64,000 bases of DNA from Desmodus rotundus (lineage: Eukaryota; Chordata; Mammalia; Chiroptera; Phyllostomidae): positions 140,006,818 to 140,070,817 of the forward strand of contig NC_071392.1 of NCBI RefSeq assembly GCF_022682495.2, written 5' to 3'. The notes under the pieces are model-generated. The model was not told the origin of the DNA, searched no databases, and was given only the letters and a program-made list of their open reading frames with translations. Positions 57,301 through 64,000 of the stretch are shown one piece after another. The translations under genes were made by a program, and so were the position numbers. Positions within the stretch are counted from its first letter, which is position 1; each line of letters opens with the position of its first letter.

Positions 57301-60300
57301 CGTGGACGCGTGGGCTCTGGGACAAGCGGGGAATCTGGAGACTGGCTTCCTGGCTCTTTCCCAGATTAGAGCACCTGGGTCAGCTCAGAGCCCTGCCAGG
57401 GCCAGCCGGTACAGAGCCCTAACCCCAGTCACGCCCCAGTGCTATTACCACCCACCAGCCACACCTCCCCCCAAAAGCGTTTGGAATGGCCTTGGGCAGT
57501 ACTGGCTGGCCCCTGGTCTGAGGTTCAGACTGACCTGGGTGTCTGTTACTTCCAAGCTGTGTGACCTTGGTGCCTTAGCTTCTCTTAACCTCAATTTCCT
57601 CGCCTGTGAAATGGGCAGAGTGGAGCAGCTGCCAGAATAAGGATAAAGTGAGCACTCTGGGACCTCAGTCACCAGTGGCGTGTTTATATTCAACAAGTAT
57701 TGAATGTCTGTTTCCCGTGGGCCAGGCACCGGGCTAATTGTATGTGTTCTAATTTCATTCTTTGACGTTACTATTAACCCCACTTTACAGAGGGAAAACT
57801 GAGGCACAGAATGGCAAAGGTCACACAGGTGGGAAGTGGTGACTCCCCTCCCCCAGCCTGAGTCTCAGCTGACAGGGCTCTGTAAGGTCCTGCTATGACT
57901 GAGTTCACAGTTTCATTTCAGTTGAAATTATGACGACACCTGCCCCCTCTTCCCACCACCCTTACCCCCAAGTGATGCTCCTTCTGGCTGGTGCTGCTGT
58001 GGGTGAGGTCTTGTGCCCTGGCTCTCATTGTGGGCAGCTGGAGCAGGAGGGGAAGTCAGTTGGAGCCCTGGCCTGCAGCACCGTGATGGTCCAATTTCTG
58101 TCGCTGGCTGAATCCTTGGCAGGAACGCTCTCCCAGTTTGGGTGGTACAGGGAGGAGCCCGTCTCCCTGGCTTTCGGCTGGGGACAGCTGGTGGCTTTGT
58201 CAACAGACCTCTCCCCAGCACCCAGGGGAGAGCAGTGCCTTTCATCTCCATTAGACCAAGTCACTTTCAGATCAGCAGGGGCAGAGGCAGGGGTGATGAG
58301 AGATCTAAGGCCACGGGGTTGATATCTTAGTGTCCTCTTGTGTGACTCATCATCAGAGTGCTCAGTGCTAAGCTTATGGGTTGCTCTAGGTGCCCAAGCC
58401 CCAGAGGTCCTTGAGGACAGCTAGGGGAGGGGACTTTGAGCCAGGGTCAGGATGGCAGAATCCCAACAGAAAACGCACGTGTGCACGGGTGTCGGAGCCC
58501 AGGGCACCCTATGGGCATTCATGAAATGCCCTGTGAGTGGCCTGGTGGGCTAGCCCAGACTTCCACTGGCTTTAGTCCCCGTGCCAGGGGCACCGTCTCA
58601 TGACTGCTGGTAGGGCTTTCACTGGGGGCTTTGAGTGATTTCTTAAAAAATGGGAAGCCAATTGTTAGTTCATAAATGACATCTTAAAACAACGGAGTGC
58701 GGTAGATAAGGAAGGAAGTTCTTGGGAGGCGAAGTCGGTGCACTGCTGTTGAAACCGCTCCGAGCGCTGCTCCTGCACTACGCCTTGGATTTTCAGGGTC
58801 CGCAGGCTTTTCCTTGGCCCCAGAAATAGGGGCCCTTCTGGGTGCACAGTTCGCTTTCAGCTTGTGGGAAACCCGTGGAAATTCTACTACACGCTGGACT
58901 TTGAAGGGACTCAGAAATGCAGGGAAATGAGTGGAGGGGCCGGGAGGCTGGAAAGAGTCCTGGGCAGTTGGGGTGACCATTGGCACGTGGTCAGACTCTC
59001 TTTGTTGTGCTCAGGGCAGGGGGAGAGTCCTCTTGGAGAATCAACAGGTGAAGAGAGGTGGCCGGCAAAGCAAGAAAAGACGGAAAGCTAGGCTCCTGTG
59101 AACAAGGGGGCATGCAAGGAACAGTTTTGCAATTCCAAGTTGAGGATGTAGTCACAAATACAAAATCATATAGGCTGGGGTTTTCCTAGGGGTCAACGAA
59201 CACACTCCGCATCTGAGAAACTTAGAAACGGACTCCGGTCTCTCTCTGCCTTGCGCTAGGGACCTGCTTGACCTGCCTTCCATACTTTGGGACCAAAGCC
59301 GGGCCTGAAAGTCCCAGAGGCTGGGCAGATTTCTGCTGGGCTAGAAGTTGCTTTGGAGTATGGCTTGAAATATCTGGGCTGTTGGGAAGATTTGGACCTT
59401 CTTTACTTGAAGTGGAACTTTAGGGTAATTTGTTAAGTATATATGGAAAATGTCTGTGGACAGGGGTGATAGAGACAGGAAGTGAGCTGAAGGGGCTGCT
59501 GGTTTCTGTGACTGGAGAGGCTGCTGATCTGATGGGGGAAGGAAGGCAAGAAGGATCAAGTGATGGCGGGCTTGATCGGTGATGGATGGGCTTTGGACAG
59601 TCAGCAGAGGGGAGGGTTCCTCGGGCTGTTAATGTCCGCAGGGCTTCCTGGGGGAGGACGTGTCGGTGAGGCTGCAGACTGGTGATCGGAGCAGTGGGAG
59701 ATGCGATTGGTGTGGGCAGCTTGTGGGCAGCTTGCTGTATCTGCGCGGGAGTTTGGACTTTGTCCTGCGCTGGTGGAGAGGACAGAGGGTTGTAAGCAGC
59801 TCGTTGAGTCGATGCCTGGTACTGTGCCTTGTGCCAGGCTTCTCACAGACGCTCCATTGAAATCTCACAATACCCCTGCAAAGGAGCTGCTGCTGCTGGT
59901 AACCCCCACCCCTGCCCCGGGGAGCTGGAGGCTCCGAGGGATCGAGTCACTTACAGAGCTATATTTGAATGCAGGCCTGAACTGTTTCTGCCCAGGTCAT
60001 TTGGCCAAAAATGATGGCAAGACTGGCTGGGTTGCAACCAGCTCAGAGATGATGCTAATCTGGTCCAGCAGCGAGCTGACCAAAGTCTGACTCAGGCTAT
60101 GGGACTGAGAGGGAAGGAGGAGGAGGCTGCCTTGGGGGCTGGGGTCATCACAGGTGGTCCAAGGTTTGGGTAAGGACCGGTAAGTCACAGTGTCACTGCT
60201 TTCAAGTCCCTGCAGGGCTCTCTGCAGGCAGAGGGCATAGTCTTGTCCTATGTGCCTCCTGTGGGCACAGACAGCACCAAGGTGACAGGGGAGCTAAGGG

Positions 60301-63300
60301 GAATAGGCTCCTTGACCAGAAGGCGAGGTCCCCATCGCTGAAGGTATGCAAAGGGGCTGGAGAGTTGGAGAGGGTACAGGAAGCATGTACAAGGAGGGTC
60401 AGGCCTGGGTGACCTCTTTCAGTTCCCATTTTAGCGTAGAATCTCAGCATTGAGGGTGGTGGTTGGCCCACGTCCATCCTGTCTTTCTCATAGCTTTTCA
60501 GAACTGCCCCTTCTTGCACATCTCGGGAAGTTCCCCACAGATGCTGGGCACACAGTGCTCCGCCTGGGAGAGTCCTTGCCCCAGCTGACCTGCTAGGGGC
60601 CTCTCGGGAACTGGGGTCAGCTGCCAGAGCCTGTGCTGCCAGAGACTGTGGTTTCACAGAGGACTGGAACCTTTTTCTTCCATTTCCCAATCTGTGAAGT
60701 GGGTTCAATTTCTCTTCCCTCAAATATGAGGAAAAGGCTAAATCATGAATCAGGCTGAATGGGTAGGGGTTGGAGGAAAGGCATGGTGGGTTTGAAGGTA
60801 AGGAGTGGGAGGGGTGGGGTGTGGGGCAGGGTTACTCTGCTCCTTCCTTGAATAGAGGTTTAAGGAGGTTTGGAGCTTGGTGGAAGGGGTGGACATGATG
60901 TCATGGACCATATGGCCTCAGGGCTAGAGCCAGTCTGTCACCAAAGGAGTCACACTGGGGATGAAGCTCTTTTCTAGAAGGAGGAGAGTTTGTGTTAAAG
61001 GGCTTCCTGGCCGCTTTCATTCCTATCTGTTTCGGTTTTTGATACAGATTGGAGTTACCGAATTTTAAAATGTGTATCATGAATGAACACTTCCTTATGG
61101 GAAGGCGAGGCTGGGAGGTCGGCCATGTGACTGCAGCGCCCCCATCTCCCATCCCCCTCAACCCTCAAGCTGACCCGGCCTCTTCTCCCTCCCTGTGTGC
61201 ACCCCTCCCCTTCCTGCTGGTATTCCTCCACATCTCCGCTGATGGCGAGGATGCTGCACCCCAGTCGCTTCCGCTCACCCCTCCAAGTCCTCCCTGACCA
61301 GTGCCCAGCTCCAGAGTCGCCTCTACTTGCCGTCATTCCTTTCTTTTCCCTCTTGCAGTCAGTCACTCCTAATTCCGTAGAGCCGGCTCTGCCCAGTCCC
61401 TGCTTTATGTGCGCAGAGCCTGTTCTCTGGCCCTCTCCTGGGCCCTTCACACCCCCAGCTTTGGATTTTGGGTCCTTATGAACATGCCTCATCTTTCCTG
61501 GACTCCGTGCTCCAGGAGCAGGAGCTGCATGTGGCCCATTTCTGCACTGGTGGAGGTGGGCAGCATTGAAGAGTGGACGCAGAAGTCCTGGATCCAAACC
61601 CCAGCACTGCCACCATTAGCTGTGGGATCCAGAGCAATTACCTGCTGTCTCTGGGCATCAGTGTTCTCAACTGCAGGAGAGGAGGAACCCTGTTTTGCTA
61701 GGGCAGTCGAGCAGATCCTAGTAAGAGCCCAGCAAGTAGGAGCCCTTCAACGACGACTGGTTGTTAGTATTACTGTTTGTTTGCATCTAGGAAGTGATCT
61801 GCCCTTACAGAGATCGGGGGAAGACTCCTGGGAGTTTGGGTTCCTGAACTTTCTGTCTCATGGCCCGAGAGGGCTTGTTCAGGTGCCAAACTGAGGCCCG
61901 GAGAGATAGGGCAATTCGCATGGGGTGTGGGAGCTGCCAGTCTTATCCAGGAAGCCTGGCGGATTCCTCTTTTTGTCACACCTTTTTTTCCTCTTCTCTC
62001 CTTTTATTAAGGTTAAGTGCTCAAGGTCTGTAAGCCCACACTGGAGGCCATGTTGAATGGCATCTGAAAGTCATGCCACATCAGGTGGCCTGGCTGGCAA
62101 GCCCTGGGGCTGCCCCCAAGACCCAGGGACACAAGGTGTAAAACTGTGTGTGCTAAGGGCTGGAGCCACCAGAGGGCTCTGGCCCAACCTCTCTGTGTCC
62201 TGGGATGGGGGAGAGGATGGTGGCTGGGAGAGGTGACCTGGGCCAGCTCTTGGAGCAGGTGGCTAGGACACAGACAGAGCAGAGGCTGGGAAGGACACAG
62301 AGCAGAGGGTGGGAACTAGGCTGTGGAGCCAGACAGTCTGGGTTCAAATCCCTGCTGGGCCACTTCCTACTTGGGGGGCCTGAGGCAACCTGTTGAGTTC
62401 ATTTGTACAAAGGGAACCATAATTGTCCCCACCTCCCAGCGTTTAGAAAGATAATGCAGGAAGGTGCTTAACTACAAGCTCAGTCTATGTAAGTTACTGT
62501 GGTTGTTTTAGTTGATGATGTGATTGATTAGGGAGCTCACCTCACCCTCCTCCCAACAGCAGTGGGAGATAGGCACTCTGCCATTCCCTTTTAGCACACG
62601 TGGCAAGTAAGGCTTAGCAAAGTGCATAGCTCAGCCTGGAGAGGGTCAGGCTCGCGGGATTACTGTCGGGGTCTACTGGTTTCTGGGGGGCTGCTCTGGC
62701 CAGGCGAAGCACCGGAAATGAGAAAACGTAAATGATCAGAGCTAGCCGAGAGGGAGGGGTTGTGTCTGGGGGTGTGGACCAGAATCCTGGCGCTCACGTG
62801 GCTGAGAGGTGGTGAGGTTTCTGGCCTGGGTCGGACCCGAGGTCCGGCTCCATGAGGCCGGGTGTGGATTCCCATCAGCCCCAGGCAGCCGAGGACCGGC
62901 CTGTCCGGGCAGGTCCAGGGTGGCGGTCCGGGAAGGTTTGCTGCAGTCATCGCGAAGCTGCAGCCACCTCTGGTTTACCCTGCCTGCCCGGGCAGAGGCT
63001 GGGGAGGAGCACCGAGTGTCGTCATCAGCGCAGGCCTGCCGAGTGCTGCACCCTCTGCCCAGACTCCCTGCCTCCTCTCCTGCTGTCGCAGGACTGCCAG
63101 CATCACCTCTTCGTGCACTCTCCCTGATTCACCTGCAGGTCAACCTAATGGTTCTCAAAGTTGGTCTCTGGACCAGCAACACCAGCATCACCTGGAAATT
63201 TGTTAGAAATGCAAATTATCTAGCCCCACCCTAGACCTGCTGAATCGGAAATGGGTGGTGGGGGGAGGTGGGAGAGGTGGGAGAACACCAGGGACCAGCG

Positions 63301-64000
63301 TTCTGTCTTAAGAAGCCCTTCAGGTAATTCCGATGCATGCTCACATTCCAGAAACAGTGGTTGGGTAACTTTTTAAAATTTGATGCTTCTCTCCTTGAGC
63401 TGTCAGCATATCCAGACACTCAGCGAATGTGGGGGACCCAGAGGAAAGCTTGGTCTCTCTCTACCCTGTCTTCAAGGAGCCACCATTTTATAACAACTTT
63501 CTAACCCCGGCAAATATCTTGCGATGCAGTGATGGGGCTCACAGAACCCCGACAGGATTACAGGAGACATTGCCGGGGCCACTTGAGGAAGGCAGGATGG
63601 GGGGATGTGAGGGCGGGGGGCGATTTGTGGGTGGGGAGGATGTGTGCCAGGAACAAGCTGGCTATGTTCTGGGACTGGGGCCAGAGCTGGGGTTGGGCAG
63701 AGAGCGTGGGTCCTGCTTAGAAATGGGCGTGTGCTGGGGCAGGGGTGCGAGTGTGTGTGGGTGAGTGTAGCAGCCAGATGTGGTCCGAGAGGGGCCAGGG
63801 GCCTTAGCTGTCACCAGTCCGGTGGTTTTAAGCATCTCAATAATTTTAATGATGATCATATAATTGCCACTCACATTTCCTGGGAGCTTATCAATGCTCG
63901 TTAGGCTCTTTCCTGTAATCATATCTGCAGTAATCCCCAGAGTAATCCTATAAATTAGGCGCTGATCTTGTCACCACGTGTGGGTGAAAATACCAAAGCC
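57301..64000 (+). other. NDST1: Presumed NDST1 first intron (to window end)
   Basis: No coding exon recognised. It contains MIR fragments at about 57500-57620, 61570-61700 and 62320-62470 (plus), 57690-57840 and 63840-64000 (minus), and a MER5A element at 63150-63365. Confidence 0.5.
63150..63365 (+). mobile_element. MER5A-type DNA transposon fragment
   Basis: AATGGTTCTCAAAGTTGGTC, ACACCAGCATCACCTGGAAA, TTTGTTAGAAATGCAAATTA and GACCTGCTGAATCGGAAATG follow the MER5A layout. An inserted G-rich GGTGGGAGA repeat lies in the middle. Confidence 0.8.

Overview
This is nuclear DNA of a placental mammal, and the repeats point to a bat. Genes are split into short exons with GT-AG borders, there are CpG-island promoters, and the SINEs are tRNA-derived copies of the bat VES type (head GCCCTGGCTGGTGTGGCTCA, then TTCGATTCCCAGTCAGGGCA and a TTTCTCTC stretch before an A-rich tail). 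That SINE suggests a vespertilionid-like (Yangochiroptera) bat. The species cannot be fixed from the sequence. The gene order matches human 5q32-q33: TCOF1, CD74, RPS14, NDST1.

Layout. (1) About 1-3335, plus strand: the last four exons of TCOF1 (treacle), with the lysine-rich C-terminal tail, stop codon and poly(A) signal. (2) About 4555-12885, minus strand: the whole CD74 gene (MHC class II invariant chain), nine coding exons including the optional thyroglobulin type-1 exon of p41. Its reading frame is intact (281 aa with that exon, 215 aa without). Just upstream is an immune promoter: an X/Y box pair, kappaB-like sites and a PU.1/IRF composite site. (3) About 13.2-27.2 kb: intergenic, filled with L1 remnants, SINEs, a nearly full-length HAL1-like element (L1 ORF1 without ORF2) and a tiny L1 insertion. 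(4) About 27238-31752, minus strand: RPS14, five exons, intact 151 aa, with a terminal-oligopyrimidine start inside a CpG island. (5) 32.6-33.3 kb: a broken RAN processed pseudogene. (6) 34.6-35.8 kb: a 5'-inverted (twin-primed) L1 with perfect target-site duplications. (7) 36-55 kb: a long gene-poor stretch with old repeats, homopolymer tracts and a perfect 57-bp inverted repeat. (8) About 55.8-57.3 kb: a strong CpG island taken as the NDST1 promoter and first noncoding exon, followed by its presumed first intron to the end of the window.

The genes are not a functional system; they are neighbours in conserved synteny. TCOF1 acts in nucleolar rDNA transcription and RPS14 in the 40S ribosomal subunit. 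CD74 chaperones MHC class II, and NDST1 modifies heparan sulfate. I found no CRISPR array, operon or new multi-gene system. The most unusual items are structural: the 57-bp inverted repeat, the HAL1-like element, the twin-primed L1 and the roughly 60-bp L1 insertion.
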